From Paraburkholderia bryophila (GTDB taxonomy: Bacteria > Pseudomonadota > Gammaproteobacteria > Burkholderiales > Burkholderiaceae), in NCBI RefSeq assembly GCF_013409255.1, contig NZ_JACCAS010000001.1:1426001-1490000 (forward strand): a stretch of DNA of 64,000 bases. The letters run 5' to 3'. The notes beneath the pieces were generated by a model. The model was given only the letters and a program-made list of their open reading frames with translations. It was not told the origin of the DNA and did no database searches. The position numbers and the translations under genes were made by a program. This document shows positions 1-9,216 of this stretch, in pieces (the first letter of the stretch is position 1; every line of letters starts with the position of its first letter).

Positions 1-311
1 CGGATATACGGATCGAGGTAGTTCGCCTTGGCCGGGAAATCGCCGCCAAACAGCGTTTCCGAATAATCCTTCACGATCGGAAAGTAGTAGTGGCCGTCGT
101 AACGCACCATCAGCGGCCGGTCGTTGGACAGCACCTCGCCGAACAGACTGATGACGAACAACGTCACGAAGATCACGAGGCTCCAGTAGCCGAGACGCTG
201 CCGCTTGAAGCGCTGCCACGTACGCCGCCACGGAGACGGCGACGCCGCGTGCGCCGCACTGGACTCAGCGGTCCAGGCGGTTGAATTGGATGCGGGGGTC
301 GACGAGGACAT
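1..311 (-). CDS. yejE: YejE-type peptide ABC transporter permease (5' part only)
   Basis: This is the N-terminal 103 codons of the second inner-membrane permease of a YejABEF-type (microcin C/oligopeptide) importer; the rest lies beyond the window. The ATG is at 311-309. The visible protein has a Ser/Ala-rich cytoplasmic lead, then RRTWQRFKRQRLGYWSL, one membrane segment, and the family-typical periplasmic stretch with LSNDRPLMVRYDGHYYFP. It overlaps the 3' end of yejB by 47 bases in another frame, which suggests translational coupling. It is the third gene of the yejA-yejB-yejE order. Identity rests on the conserved N-terminal pattern and on gene order. Confidence 0.88.
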   Translation of the reverse strand, partial: MSSSTPASNSTAWTAESSAAHAASPSPWRRTWQRFKRQRLGYWSLVIFVTLFVISLFGEVLSNDRPLMVRYDGHYYFPIVKDYSETLFGGDFPAKANYLDPYI

Positions 312-1317
312 AGCAGACGTCTGCGATAAGTTTGGTTACGAGGGCGATCAGCGTGAACAGGAACAGCGAACCGAGTACGACCGGGTAATCACGGCGGATC
401 ACCGAGTCGTACGACAGTTGGCCCATGCCATCGAGCGAGAACAACGTTTCGATCAGCAGATTGCCGTTCAGAAACGCACCGACGAAGGCCGCCGGCAAAC
501 CGGTCAGCAACGGAATCGCGGCGTTGCGCAGCACGTGTTTCCACAACACGTCGCGCTCCGGCGCGCCCTTGGCGCGCGCGGTCAGCACATATTGACGGCC
601 GATCTCTTCGAGAAAGGTGTTCTTGGTCAGGATCGTGACGATCGCGAAGTTGCCGACCACCGAAGCCGTGACCGGCAGCACGATGTGCCACAGATAGTCG
701 AGTACTTTGCCGAACGTACTGAGGTCGCTGAAGTTATCCGACGTGAGGCCGCGCATCGGAAACACCTGCCAGAACGTACCGCCGCCGAACAGCATCAGCA
801 GCAGCACGCCGAGCACGAAGCCGGGAATCGCGTAGCCGGCAAGCACCAGCACGCTCGTGACCGTGTCGAAGCGCGAGCCGTTGCGAATCGCTTTCGAGAT
901 TCCCAACGGCACCGATATCAGATAAGTGAGCATCACCGTCCACAGCCCGAGCGTGATCGACACGGGCAGTTTGGAGCGGATCACGCCCCAGACGCTTTCG
1001 TGCTCGTAGTAGGACTGGCCGAGATCGAAAGTCGCGTAGTGCTTGAGCATCAGCAGATAGCGTTCGAGCGGCGGCTTGTCGAAGCCGAACTGCTTCTTGA
1101 TCTGCTCGATCTGTTGCGGGTCGACGCCCTGGCTGCCGTGATAGCCGCCGCCACCGGCCCCCGCCTCTCCGCCACGGCCAGTGCCGTGGCGGAGTTGCGT
1201 CATCACCTGTTCGACCGGCCCACCCGGCACGAACTGCGTGACGACAAAGGTCAGCGTGACGACGCCGAGCAGCGTCGGCACCATCAAAAGCAATCGTCTG
1301 AGAATGTAGGCAAGCAT
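265..1317 (-). CDS. yejB: YejB-type peptide ABC transporter permease
   Basis: Inner-membrane permease of a YejABEF-type ABC importer for peptides (350 aa, family-typical size). It starts MLAYILRRLLLMVPTLLGV, the standard first membrane helix of the DppB/OppB/YejB group, and has about six helices. The EAA-type cytoplasmic loop that docks the ATPase is near residues 246-266 (TARAKGAPERDVLWKHVLRN). The C-terminus VLVDPRIQFN is family-typical. Residues 44-62 are an unusual Gly-rich insertion in the first periplasmic loop. It begins 8 bp after yejA, so the genes are surely cotranscribed. The ATPase gene yejF is not in the window. Confidence 0.93.
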   Translation of the reverse strand: MLAYILRRLLLMVPTLLGVVTLTFVVTQFVPGGPVEQVMTQLRHGTGRGGEAGAGGGGYHGSQGVDPQQIEQIKKQFGFDKPPLERYLLMLKHYATFDLGQSYYEHESVWGVIRSKLPVSITLGLWTVMLTYLISVPLGISKAIRNGSRFDTVTSVLVLAGYAIPGFVLGVLLLMLFGGGTFWQVFPMRGLTSDNFSDLSTFGKVLDYLWHIVLPVTASVVGNFAIVTILTKNTFLEEIGRQYVLTARAKGAPERDVLWKHVLRNAAIPLLTGLPAAFVGAFLNGNLLIETLFSLDGMGQLSYDSVIRRDYPVVLGSLFLFTLIALVTKLIADVCYVLVDPRIQFNRLDR

Positions 1318-1325
1318 GCGGGTCC

Positions 1326-3287
1326 TCAGTGGGCCGTGGCCGCTGATGCGGCGGTGGCAGCGGTGGTATTTGAAGCGGACTGGGTGGTCGGGGCTTTGAC
1401 GTACCAGTAGTTGATCACCCAGTCTTCGTACTGGTACGACATCGGCACGGTCTTCGGAAAGCCGAGCGTGGTCTTGTAGCCGATTCGCGCGCCCGGCGAG
1501 TAGTACTCGGGCACCAGATAGAACGAATAGATCAGGACGCGATCCAGGGCCTTGGTCGCGGCTTCCAGATCGTCGAGATTGTCGGCGGACAGCGCAGCGT
1601 GAATCAGCGAATCGACGGCTTTCGAACGAATGCCCGGATAGTTCTCGGAGCCGATTTCCGACGCGGCCGCACTGCCGAAACGGCGCGTCAGTTCCGCGCC
1701 CGGAATCGTCACTGGTGGGTAGATGAACGTGGTCATGTCGTACTCGAAGTTGTTGAGACGCTTCTCGTACAACGCGCTGTCGATCTCACGCATATGCGCC
1801 TGAATGCCGAGCGTGCTGAGCGCCTGCATATACGGCAGGATCAGGCGGTCCATGCCGGGTTGGTCGTCCATCACCTCGATCACCATCGGCGTGCCGTTCG
1901 CGTCGCGCAACGCGCCGTCGCGATAGTGCCAACCGGCTTGCCCGAGCAGATCGCGCGCGGCGCGCAGATTGCCGCGCAGCGAGTTCGGCGGGATCGTGTC
2001 CGGCTGCTTGAGCATGGGGCCGAATACTTCGGGCGGTACTTCGCCCTTCAGCGGTTCGAGCAATGCGAGTTCTTTCGGGCCCGGCATGCCGGTCGCGCCG
2101 AACGGGCTCGCTTCGAAATAGCTGTTGGTGCGACGGTATTGACCGTAGAACATCATCCGGTTCATCCAGTCGTAGTCCAGCGCCATGGTCAGCGCCTGAC
2201 GCACGCGCGGATCCTTGAACATCGGCTTGCGCAGATTCATCAGCATGCCCTGCATCTGCGCGGGACCGTCGCTGAAATCGCCCTTCTTCAACAAGCCGTT
2301 GTCGAAGTTCTTGCCGACGTATTTGCGTGCCCATTGGGTAGCGCTGTACTCGACGATCGCGTCGGCGTCGCCGGCCTTGAAGGCTTCGAGTTGCGTGTAA
2401 TGATCGCGGTACAGTTTGAACGTGATGCGCTCGAAGCGGAACATGCCGCGCCGCGACGGCAGATTCGCCGCCCAGTAGTCAGGATTGCGGCGATACGAAA
2501 TCTGCTTGTCGTTCTTGCGGTATTCGATCAGATAAGGGCCGCTGCTGATCGGCGGCTGGGTCGCGATCTGGTCGAACGGCGGGCGTTTGCCGTCGGCCTG
2601 CATGCCCCACTTCGGCGAGAAGATCGGCAGATCGCCGGCAATCAGCGGCGCGTCGCGCTCGGCGTGCTTGAAGTCGAAACGGATCGTGTTTTTATCGATC
2701 ACCGTCGCGCTTTTGATCACCGAGAACTGCGCATTGAAAACCGGTGAAGCGTGCGAGCTCGTCAACGTGTCGAACGAATATTTGACGTCGGCGGCCGTGA
2801 TCGGGTCGCCGTTGGAAAAGCGCGCGGCGGGATTGATATGGAAGGTCGCGGAGCTGAGGTCCGCGGCAACGTCGACGTTGTCCGCGATCAGTGGGTATTC
2901 GGAGGCGAGTTCGTCCCAGCTACGCTGCATCAGCGTGTCGAACATCAGGTTCTGAATGTCGGGCGCCGGGGCGCCGCGCAACAGAAACGGATTCAGCGAA
3001 TCGTAGCTTTGCAGTTCGTTGTAGTTCTCGAAACTGAGCGAGCCTTTGGTCGGCGCGTCAGGATTCGCGTAGTCGAAGTGCGTGAAATTATCGGGGTATT
3101 TCGGTTGATCGTATTGCGCGATCGACGGTTTCGCCTGCGCCACGTGCGGGGTCGTAGCGAGCACGACCAAAGCGCCGAATGTGCCATTGGCTAGCGCGCT
3201 CGTCATTGACACGCGTGCGGCGCGGCGCATCGCGACGAGTGAACAGCCTAGTGCGTCGTGCAGGCGCAGCAGTCCGGTTTTCATCAT
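1326..3287 (-). CDS. yejA: YejA-type periplasmic peptide-binding protein
   Basis: Extracytoplasmic solute-binding protein (SBP_bac_5 family) that delivers peptides to YejB/YejE. I choose the ATG at 3287 (653 aa), the first of two adjacent ATGs; the open frame extends to 3470 but the extra part is low-complexity. The N-terminus is a long signal peptide ending near PHVAQA, giving a mature protein starting at KPSIAQYDQPKYP. Family features include DFKHAERDAPL, the FNNGLLKKGDFSDG-like central segment, and LVPEYYSPGARIGY near the end. The TonB-dependent receptor gene lies 234 bp upstream on the same strand, so the two may serve one substrate. A further start at 3233 is possible. Confidence 0.9.
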   Translation of the reverse strand: MMKTGLLRLHDALGCSLVAMRRAARVSMTSALANGTFGALVVLATTPHVAQAKPSIAQYDQPKYPDNFTHFDYANPDAPTKGSLSFENYNELQSYDSLNPFLLRGAPAPDIQNLMFDTLMQRSWDELASEYPLIADNVDVAADLSSATFHINPAARFSNGDPITAADVKYSFDTLTSSHASPVFNAQFSVIKSATVIDKNTIRFDFKHAERDAPLIAGDLPIFSPKWGMQADGKRPPFDQIATQPPISSGPYLIEYRKNDKQISYRRNPDYWAANLPSRRGMFRFERITFKLYRDHYTQLEAFKAGDADAIVEYSATQWARKYVGKNFDNGLLKKGDFSDGPAQMQGMLMNLRKPMFKDPRVRQALTMALDYDWMNRMMFYGQYRRTNSYFEASPFGATGMPGPKELALLEPLKGEVPPEVFGPMLKQPDTIPPNSLRGNLRAARDLLGQAGWHYRDGALRDANGTPMVIEVMDDQPGMDRLILPYMQALSTLGIQAHMREIDSALYEKRLNNFEYDMTTFIYPPVTIPGAELTRRFGSAAASEIGSENYPGIRSKAVDSLIHAALSADNLDDLEAATKALDRVLIYSFYLVPEYYSPGARIGYKTTLGFPKTVPMSYQYEDWVINYWYVKAPTTQSASNTTAATAASAATAH

Positions 3288-3447
3288 TCTTTTCGTCAGC
3301 CCATACAGTGCGCACCGGCTTGTGGCCCGAACGCGATTCAACCCGCGACGCGGCAACAGCCGGTCGCCATTGCCGGTGCGAGTTGATCCGTTACAACGAC
3401 AGCCCGTATGCACCGTCGTCGCAAGAAAAGTACTCGACCAGAACAAC

Positions 3448-3483
3448 CCGCTCCGGTTCCTTGACTGCAAGAAACCGGAGCGG
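3448..3483 (-). terminator. Hairpin after the TonB-dependent receptor gene
   Basis: A perfect 11-bp inverted repeat (CCGCTCCGGTT / AACCGGAGCGG) with a 14-nt loop, 38 bp past the receptor stop codon. The minus-strand sequence after it has no clear U-run, so termination may be partial, which would let some transcripts continue into yejA. Confidence 0.5.
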
Positions 3484-3521
3484 CAGATCCTTCATGATTC
3501 GTCAGCCTGATCGCTCAGACA

Positions 3522-6257
3522 TCAGAACTTGTACGTAGCGCCAACCTGTGCAAAGCGGCCGATGTACGAATAGATCGATTGGTCGTAACCATTCTGATCC
3601 AGCGTGCCGTTCGCGAAGATCGGATCATACGGCGGCGTGCGATTGAAGATGTTGTCGATGCCGCCGAAGATCGTCCAGTGCTTGAAGCCCGTGTACGTGA
3701 CCATCAGGTTGAACTGGCTGTACGAACCGACCTTGCTCGTGGCCGGCGACAGGTTCTGTGCGTACGGACCCGTGAACTGCCACGTGAGCGCCGCGTCGAA
3801 CTTGTGGTACGACCAGTCCACAGTGGTGTTGCCCTTCCAGCGCGGGAAGCTGCCGCCGAACGGTTGCGTGAGGGTGTAGTTGTTACCCGCACCGTTGACC
3901 GGCGCCTTACCCGGGCTGCCGATCTTGAAGCTGTTCACGTAAGCCCAGTCGCCCGACAGGGTGAACGTACCCGCAGTCGTGGTCGGCAGTGCCTGGCGGA
4001 ACGTACCTTCAAAGCCATTCGTATCGAGGTAACCCAGGTTCGCGTACGGAATGACCTTGTACAGCAGATTGCCGTTGGCATCGAGCACGGTCTGCGACGG
4101 CGAGCCCTGGCCGATCACGTTATCCACGCGAATCTTGTACCAGTCGAAGCCGATGTCGGTCGTGCGGGTCGGCGCCAACTGGAAGCCGATGTTCAGGTTA
4201 CGCGTGCGTTCCGGAGCGAGATTCGGATTGCCCTCGGTAATCGACGTGTAGTTCTGGCCCGACGCCTGGTCCACCTGGATGCCCAGCGTTTGCGACTTGC
4301 TGTTTTCCACGAACGTCGGCGCACGGAAACCGCGGCTATACGACGTGTACATCGTCAAAGCCTGCACCGGCTGGTAGCGCAACGCGAAGCGCGGCGAGAA
4401 CGCACCGCCCACATCGCTGTAGTGGTCGTAACGGCCCGACTGGCTGAACGTCAGGTTGTGGATGATCGGAATGTCGATCTGGTAGTACACGGCCGCCACG
4501 TTACGCTGACCGTTCACCGTCTGCAGATTCGGGTTGATGACCTCACCCGTTGCAAACGCGGCGCCCGGGTTCATCACTTCGCTCTGGTGCGTGAACTGCG
4601 CGCCCATACCGAAGCCCACATCGCCGGACGGCAGATGGAACAGCGTCGGCGTGGACAGCGTCGCGTCAACCGTGTCGAGCTTCGAGATCGCCAGGTTGTT
4701 CGCGTCCTGATACAGACCATTCAAACCATTGGGCGTCGCCGACGGATTCGCAAAGTCGAACGTACCGTTCTGGTAGATGTTGGTCAGTGCATTCGCGTTC
4801 AGCTGGTTCGTGTACGTGTTCGAAACCGTGCTTTGCGAGTGGCTGACCGACGTTGCCCAATCCCAATCGCCGTTCGGCAAACCGAACGAACCCTTGAGAC
4901 CGGTCGACGCGCGCCAGTAGGTCGCATACGTCTTTTCCGACACCGTGTTCGGGAACGCGTACGTGAGCGGCGTATCCACGCCGTACGGGTTGTAGGGGCT
5001 GCCCGCCGGCACGTTGATGTTGAACGGCGTGAGCAGTTTCGTCGCCGGGTTCATGACCAGCGTCGGATTCTGCGGATTGCCGACCACGTTGCCCCACAGA
5101 CCGTCATTCGTGGTGGTCGTGTTGCTGCTGATCAGGAAGTCGCCGAATGCGGTCGTCTGATCGTTGATCTTGAAGTCCGCGTGGACCTTGGCGTTGAAGC
5201 GCTCCATCATCGGCGCGATCGACATGCCTTCCGCGGTGTTATAGCCGCACACCGTGCCCGGCTGTCCCGCCGTCAGCGAGTTGGTGGCCGAAGGGTGCAC
5301 CGAGCCGCCGAACCCGCAACCGCTCAGCGCCTGCGGGCCACCCGGCGTATTCCAGTACGACGGTGCGAGCAGCGAGAAGCCGCCCGGCTGATTCGTGAAG
5401 TCCTGGTTGCGCGTCGAGTCACGGTCCGCCAGCGTAAAGCCGTTCGACTTGTAATAGCTCGCCGCGGCCGTCACGTTGAAACGATCGGAGTTCAGGTCAC
5501 CGAAACCGCCCAGCACGCCGAACTTGGTCGTGCCGGCGCCGCCGCCGCCGTTGATCGCGCTGCCGTAGCTGCCGTCGAGTTGCAAACCTTGGAAGTCGTG
5601 CTTCGTGATGATGTTGACCACGCCCGCGACAGCGTCCGAGCCGTATTGCGACACGGCGCCGGTCTTGACGATTTCGATCCGGTCGATGTCGTTCAGCGGC
5701 AGCGTGTTCAAGTCGAAGAACGAGTCGACGCTGTTCGAGAAGAACGCGAACGGCGCGACACGTTGTCCGTCCACCAGCACCAGCGTGTATTTTTCGCTCA
5801 GACCGCGCAGTGCGATACCCGCAGCGCCCGCGGCAAAGTTGCCGGACTGGCCTTCGCTCCAGCTATTCGCCGAGTTGGCCGAGGTGTCGCGCAGAAAGTC
5901 AGCGACCGTCGTGGCGCCGCTATTCAGAATGTCCTTTTGCGTCACCGTCTGCACCTGATTGAAGCCGACCTTGTCGGAACTCCGGATCAGCGAACCGGTA
6001 ACTTCGAACCGCTTCAGTTGCTGGACTTTGCCCTTACCCGCGGCCGGCGCGGCGTTGTCCGCCGACGGCGTCGCAGCAGCGCCCGACGCGGCAGCAGCGG
6101 GCGTAGCCGGCGTGCTTTCCGTGGTCGTTGCGCCTGCCGCGGCACCCGTCGGGGCCGGCTGGCTTTGTGCGAACGCCGGTACGGCGATTGCGGCCGACAA
6201 TGCCAGTTCAGCCCAGATTATTCTTTTGATGGCCAGCGCCAATGCCCGTTGTTTCAT
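3522..6257 (-). CDS. TonB-dependent outer-membrane receptor
   Basis: Large TonB-dependent outer-membrane receptor (911 aa). A signal peptide ends near residue 30 (AVPAFA), followed by an Ala/Pro/Thr-rich linker, a TonB-box-like FEVTGSL at about 84-90, a plug domain (about 95-205, with IALRGLSEKYTLVLVDGQR and the DRIEIVKTGAVSQYGSDAVAGV motif) and a C-terminal beta barrel ending in ATYKF with the usual terminal Phe. The ATG at 6257 follows AAGGGGAAAA. The substrate is unknown. Proximity to yejABE suggests a peptide or peptide-siderophore, but nutrient polymers are also possible for this receptor group. The tonB-exb operon is nearby, and an XRE-cupin regulator gene lies just upstream on the same strand. 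Confidence 0.92.
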   Translation of the reverse strand: MKQRALALAIKRIIWAELALSAAIAVPAFAQSQPAPTGAAAGATTTESTPATPAAAASGAAATPSADNAAPAAGKGKVQQLKRFEVTGSLIRSSDKVGFNQVQTVTQKDILNSGATTVADFLRDTSANSANSWSEGQSGNFAAGAAGIALRGLSEKYTLVLVDGQRVAPFAFFSNSVDSFFDLNTLPLNDIDRIEIVKTGAVSQYGSDAVAGVVNIITKHDFQGLQLDGSYGSAINGGGGAGTTKFGVLGGFGDLNSDRFNVTAAASYYKSNGFTLADRDSTRNQDFTNQPGGFSLLAPSYWNTPGGPQALSGCGFGGSVHPSATNSLTAGQPGTVCGYNTAEGMSIAPMMERFNAKVHADFKINDQTTAFGDFLISSNTTTTNDGLWGNVVGNPQNPTLVMNPATKLLTPFNINVPAGSPYNPYGVDTPLTYAFPNTVSEKTYATYWRASTGLKGSFGLPNGDWDWATSVSHSQSTVSNTYTNQLNANALTNIYQNGTFDFANPSATPNGLNGLYQDANNLAISKLDTVDATLSTPTLFHLPSGDVGFGMGAQFTHQSEVMNPGAAFATGEVINPNLQTVNGQRNVAAVYYQIDIPIIHNLTFSQSGRYDHYSDVGGAFSPRFALRYQPVQALTMYTSYSRGFRAPTFVENSKSQTLGIQVDQASGQNYTSITEGNPNLAPERTRNLNIGFQLAPTRTTDIGFDWYKIRVDNVIGQGSPSQTVLDANGNLLYKVIPYANLGYLDTNGFEGTFRQALPTTTAGTFTLSGDWAYVNSFKIGSPGKAPVNGAGNNYTLTQPFGGSFPRWKGNTTVDWSYHKFDAALTWQFTGPYAQNLSPATSKVGSYSQFNLMVTYTGFKHWTIFGGIDNIFNRTPPYDPIFANGTLDQNGYDQSIYSYIGRFAQVGATYKF

Positions 6258-6635
6258 TTTTCCCCTTCTCGCTCGTCAGTAAGGCCACAGCTGTATGTGA
6301 GAGAGATCTTGTGAATCTCTCTACTCGATATACGGCGATCTTGCGCCGCGCTCCGTTAAAGCCACTCCACTCTCTTTAAGGCTTCTCTAACCGGCGAAGA
6401 CATGCCGGCACCGCAAGTTCAGCCAGACAGGCGGAGTACTTCAAATAAGTCAATTTTGGACTACCAAATTATTACAAACGAAATGCGCAGCGCTTTCTAA
6501 TTGTTTTCACTTCTTATGTCGTACAACGTATGCGGGGACGACAGGTGGTTTAACGCGCCTGAACAACCCTTCCAACCTTAAGTCATGCTTACAGATATAA
6601 ATCGACTGATTTCGCGAGAAATTCCGAGTTCAGCA
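6258..6635. other. Intergenic region upstream of the receptor gene
   Basis: 378 bp between the receptor start and the stop of the XRE-cupin gene, no protein gene. It holds an 8-bp inverted repeat AGAGAGAT / ATCTCTCT (6300-6322) in the probable receptor 5' UTR, a short GC hairpin CCGGC / GCCGG (about 6391-6408), and an AT-rich stretch at about 6435-6500 that probably carries the promoter. Confidence 0.5.
6376..6390. promoter_or_regulatory. Candidate operator shared with the tonB upstream region
   Basis: TTAAGGCTTCTCTAA here resembles the reverse complement of the element at 11781-11798; AGGCTTCTCT is identical and both are flanked by TTA and TAA. A 10-base match between regions of this size is expected about once by chance, so this is only a hypothesis of co-regulation. 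Confidence 0.25.
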
Positions 6636-7211
6636 CTAGAACAACCGCGGTGTGCCCACCCACACGAGTACTGCTTCTTCGCTGGCGGTATTGGCCCAGG
6701 CATGCGGCACAGTGGACTCGTAATGCGCGGTGTCACCAGCCTGCAACACGAACGTCGTACCTTCCAATGTGAGCGATATCTCGCCGCTCATCACATACAG
6801 AAACTCTTCCCCTGCGTGCGTCGTGACCTCCGACGGGTGCTGACCCACCGGCATTCTGACGAGAATGACTTCCAGCTTGCTGCCGACCGACAGATTCGTC
6901 AGCCGTCCAAAAATATTCGCGCTTCCGTCGAAGCCGAAGTACTTCAATTCGTTGCCCCTGCGCACCGACCGGTCTTCAGTCGGCGTGTCGACGAAGTACT
7001 GCACCGTGACGCCTAATGCCCGTGCAATACCCACCAGCGACGTGATCGAAGGTGTTGCATGACCACGCTCCACCTGCGACAGAAAGGGTTTGGAAATACC
7101 CGCAGTCTTTGCCACTTCATCCAGCGTGCGCTTGAGCCGTTGGCGAAGCGCGCGGATTTTGCTTCCTATTGAGACTGCTACCTGTGCCTTGTTATCGAGT
7201 GGCAAAACCAT
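6636..7211 (-). CDS. XRE-family regulator with cupin domain
   Basis: Transcriptional regulator (191 aa from the ATG at 7211; a TTG at 7235 would add eight residues). An N-terminal helix-turn-helix of the Cro/CI type covers about residues 15-70 (SIGSKIRALRQRLKRTLDEV, then SKPFLSQVERGHATPSI). A C-terminal cupin_2 sensor domain follows (about 115-188, with GEEFLYVMSGEISLTLEG and GDTAHYESTVPHAW). Proteins of this architecture (PuuR/ClcR-like) usually sense a small metabolite and repress nearby catabolic or transport genes. Its position just upstream of the receptor gene, same strand, makes that gene a likely target. No strong ribosome binding site is visible. Confidence 0.88.
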   Translation of the reverse strand: MVLPLDNKAQVAVSIGSKIRALRQRLKRTLDEVAKTAGISKPFLSQVERGHATPSITSLVGIARALGVTVQYFVDTPTEDRSVRRGNELKYFGFDGSANIFGRLTNLSVGSKLEVILVRMPVGQHPSEVTTHAGEEFLYVMSGEISLTLEGTTFVLQAGDTAHYESTVPHAWANTASEEAVLVWVGTPRLF

Positions 7212-7514
7212 AGCAAGACAGAATCCCGTAGTCAAAAATAGTTTGATAGAAGCTAATTAAGTTCCATGATTTGCAACACTCTCCGTGAAGCACGCTGGAT
7301 AAGCGTGATGAGATGCCGCCACGAAACGTTCTATCAGGTTGGTTGACCTGAGACGTCCATGCTCTCCGTAAGCCCCGCGCTGGTTGCGCGTTCAACCTTG
7401 TCCAGGCAGCGGCGAGTGCGTGGACACTACGCGGCGAGCGCGCCTCCCCCGGAACTGCTAGAGGATTGATTCGAGCGCGCGTCGCCAGATCAAACACGGC
7501 GGCAAAACAGCTTC
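7212..7514. other. Intergenic region between TPR and XRE-cupin genes
   Basis: 303 bp with no gene I can support and no clear terminator. It should contain the XRE-cupin promoter; the AT-rich stretch at 7225-7275 is the best candidate location. Confidence 0.4.
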
Positions 7515-8720
7515 TTACTTCGACGCCACCAGCACCCACAAACGGGCGAGGTCGGCCGAGCCGTCTGTGCCCTTCACGGTACGGAAAGTCTGCAACGCCC
7601 GCGCTTTATCGCCCGCGACGTAGTACGCCACGCCGAGATGCAGTTGCGCCTGATCCGGGTGGTCGAGACCGCCCTTCGCGATTGCTGCTTCCATCGCGGC
7701 CAGACCTTGCTTGGCCTGCCCCGCGAATACCTGGTTGAAGCCGACATTCACTGGCGAGACCGGGTTGGCCGGGTCGGCGGGCGCTTGCGCGCGTTTCGCC
7801 GCGAGTGCCTGCAGGCGCTTCTCGCGATCCGCCTGCGCGTCATGTCCCAGCACGCCGGACGTAAAGCCCTGGTCGATCACCTGCTTGCCTTCGGCGGTTG
7901 TGCCCGCAACGATGGCGAGTTGGGTCATCTCCATGTAGTCGTCCGCGGTGGACAACGAACCGGTGGCGCGACGCAGGCGATACGTGTCGATATCGAGCGC
8001 CGACGAATAGCCGGGCTTATTGCGAATCGCCGCGAACATGTCATCCCAGTACGACTGCTTCGGATGATAGGCAACCAGCTTTTCCAGCGCACCGCGGTAG
8101 GTCGTGTCGTCCTTCACACGCTGCGCACAGGTGCCGAGCAGTTGCAGTTGCGACTCGTCCGGTGCGTGACCGGCACGCGCCTGTGCGTCGATGCCCGGCT
8201 TCAGCAAACTGACCACGCTCGTGCAATCGTTCGACAGGTAGTAGGACTGAACCAGCAGGACGCGCATGTCGGGATCGCCGCCACCCGCTTTCAGATAACG
8301 CTGTGCGACCTTCGCCGCTTGCGCGTAGTTCTTCTGCTGGAAATAGATGCCTGCAAGCGCCGCGGTCGTACGTTGCTCGTCCGCACCGCTCAATTTGCCT
8401 GAGCTGAGCAAGGTTTCGTACGATTGCGCGGCGACACCGTTTTCTCCGGCGGCCGCCGCGGCCGCACCACGCATCTCTTCGATCATGGTGCTTTCATACG
8501 GCGTCTTGCCAGGCACCGCGGCCGCCTGATCGATCTTCGTCAACGCGTCCTTGTACTTGTGCGCACGATACAGATCCTGCGCGGCGTTCAGCGGCTTCGC
8601 CACATCCGGCCGCAAGGTGTCCGCCGCATGAGCGGCGAGCGGCAGCATCGTGAGCGCGGACAGTCCGCCGACAGCGGCCGCAATCACAGCGCGCTTGAAC
8701 CGTTGATGGATCGTTAGCAT
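7515..8720 (-). CDS. Periplasmic TPR protein of the TonB-Exb operon
   Basis: Exported tetratricopeptide-repeat protein (401 aa). A signal peptide (about residues 1-32, ending PLAAHA) is followed by helical repeats such as AAQDLYRAHKYKDALTKI, AGIYFQQKNYAQAAKVAQRY and LHLGVAYYVAGDKARALQTF. It starts 9 bp after the distal exbD gene and is the last gene of a tonB-exbB-exbD-exbD-TPR operon. TPR partners in such operons are known from other Gram-negative TonB systems, where they help energise particular receptors; the role here is inferred. The repeats are spread over the whole length and no enzymatic motif is visible. Confidence 0.85.
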   Translation of the reverse strand: MLTIHQRFKRAVIAAAVGGLSALTMLPLAAHAADTLRPDVAKPLNAAQDLYRAHKYKDALTKIDQAAAVPGKTPYESTMIEEMRGAAAAAAGENGVAAQSYETLLSSGKLSGADEQRTTAALAGIYFQQKNYAQAAKVAQRYLKAGGGDPDMRVLLVQSYYLSNDCTSVVSLLKPGIDAQARAGHAPDESQLQLLGTCAQRVKDDTTYRGALEKLVAYHPKQSYWDDMFAAIRNKPGYSSALDIDTYRLRRATGSLSTADDYMEMTQLAIVAGTTAEGKQVIDQGFTSGVLGHDAQADREKRLQALAAKRAQAPADPANPVSPVNVGFNQVFAGQAKQGLAAMEAAIAKGGLDHPDQAQLHLGVAYYVAGDKARALQTFRTVKGTDGSADLARLWVLVASK

Positions 8721-8729
8721 TGCCCTTTC

Positions 8730-9158
8730 CTATTGCATGTACTGCTCATTGCCGATCAGGCCGATTTTCGTCGCGCCCAGTCGCTGTGCGGACGCCATCA
8801 CGGCCGCGACATCCTTGTACGGCACCAGCTTGTTGGGCCGCAAATGAATTTCCGCCTGCACCGGTTCTGCCGCGACCTGAGCGAGACGCGATTCGAGCGC
8901 GGCGCGGTCCGGCACCGGTTGACCGTTCCAGGTCGTGGTGCCGTCGAAATCGATATCGATCTGCACGACTTCCGGCTGCGTGATCGGCGGCGGCGGGTTG
9001 CCGACCGGCAGATTCATCTTGATCGCGTGCGTCTGGATCGGGATCGTGATGATCAGCATGATCAGCAGCACCAGCATCACGTCGATCAGCGGCGTGGTGT
9101 TGATGTCGACCATCACATCCGGTTCGCTGCCGCTGCCCGACGATACGTTCATTCCCAT
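8730..9158 (-). CDS. exbD: ExbD/TolR biopolymer transport protein (second copy)
   Basis: Single-pass inner-membrane subunit of the proton-driven ExbB-ExbD motor (142 aa). The segment INTTPLIDVMLVLLIMLIIT carries the conserved membrane Asp used in proton translocation. The periplasmic part has the fold-typical RAALESRLAQVAAEPVQAEI and ends NEQYMQ. The ATG at 9158 follows AGGAG. Two consecutive exbD genes in one operon suggest either a hetero-oligomeric motor or subunits specialised for different TonB partners. It lies 58 bp after the first exbD copy. Confidence 0.93.
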   Translation of the reverse strand: MGMNVSSGSGSEPDVMVDINTTPLIDVMLVLLIMLIITIPIQTHAIKMNLPVGNPPPPITQPEVVQIDIDFDGTTTWNGQPVPDRAALESRLAQVAAEPVQAEIHLRPNKLVPYKDVAAVMASAQRLGATKIGLIGNEQYMQ

Positions 9159-9216
9159 TGTCGACTCCTGTCGACCGGACTCGGCGCTTCAGCGCTTAGT
9201 CCGGTCCCATACAAAC

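Noticed and set aside
3579..6314. A 911-codon open frame on the plus strand opposite the receptor gene
   Set aside because: It is Arg-rich with no domain, starts in the receptor leader without a ribosome binding site, and mirrors the receptor gene frame. High-GC codon bias creates such antisense frames.
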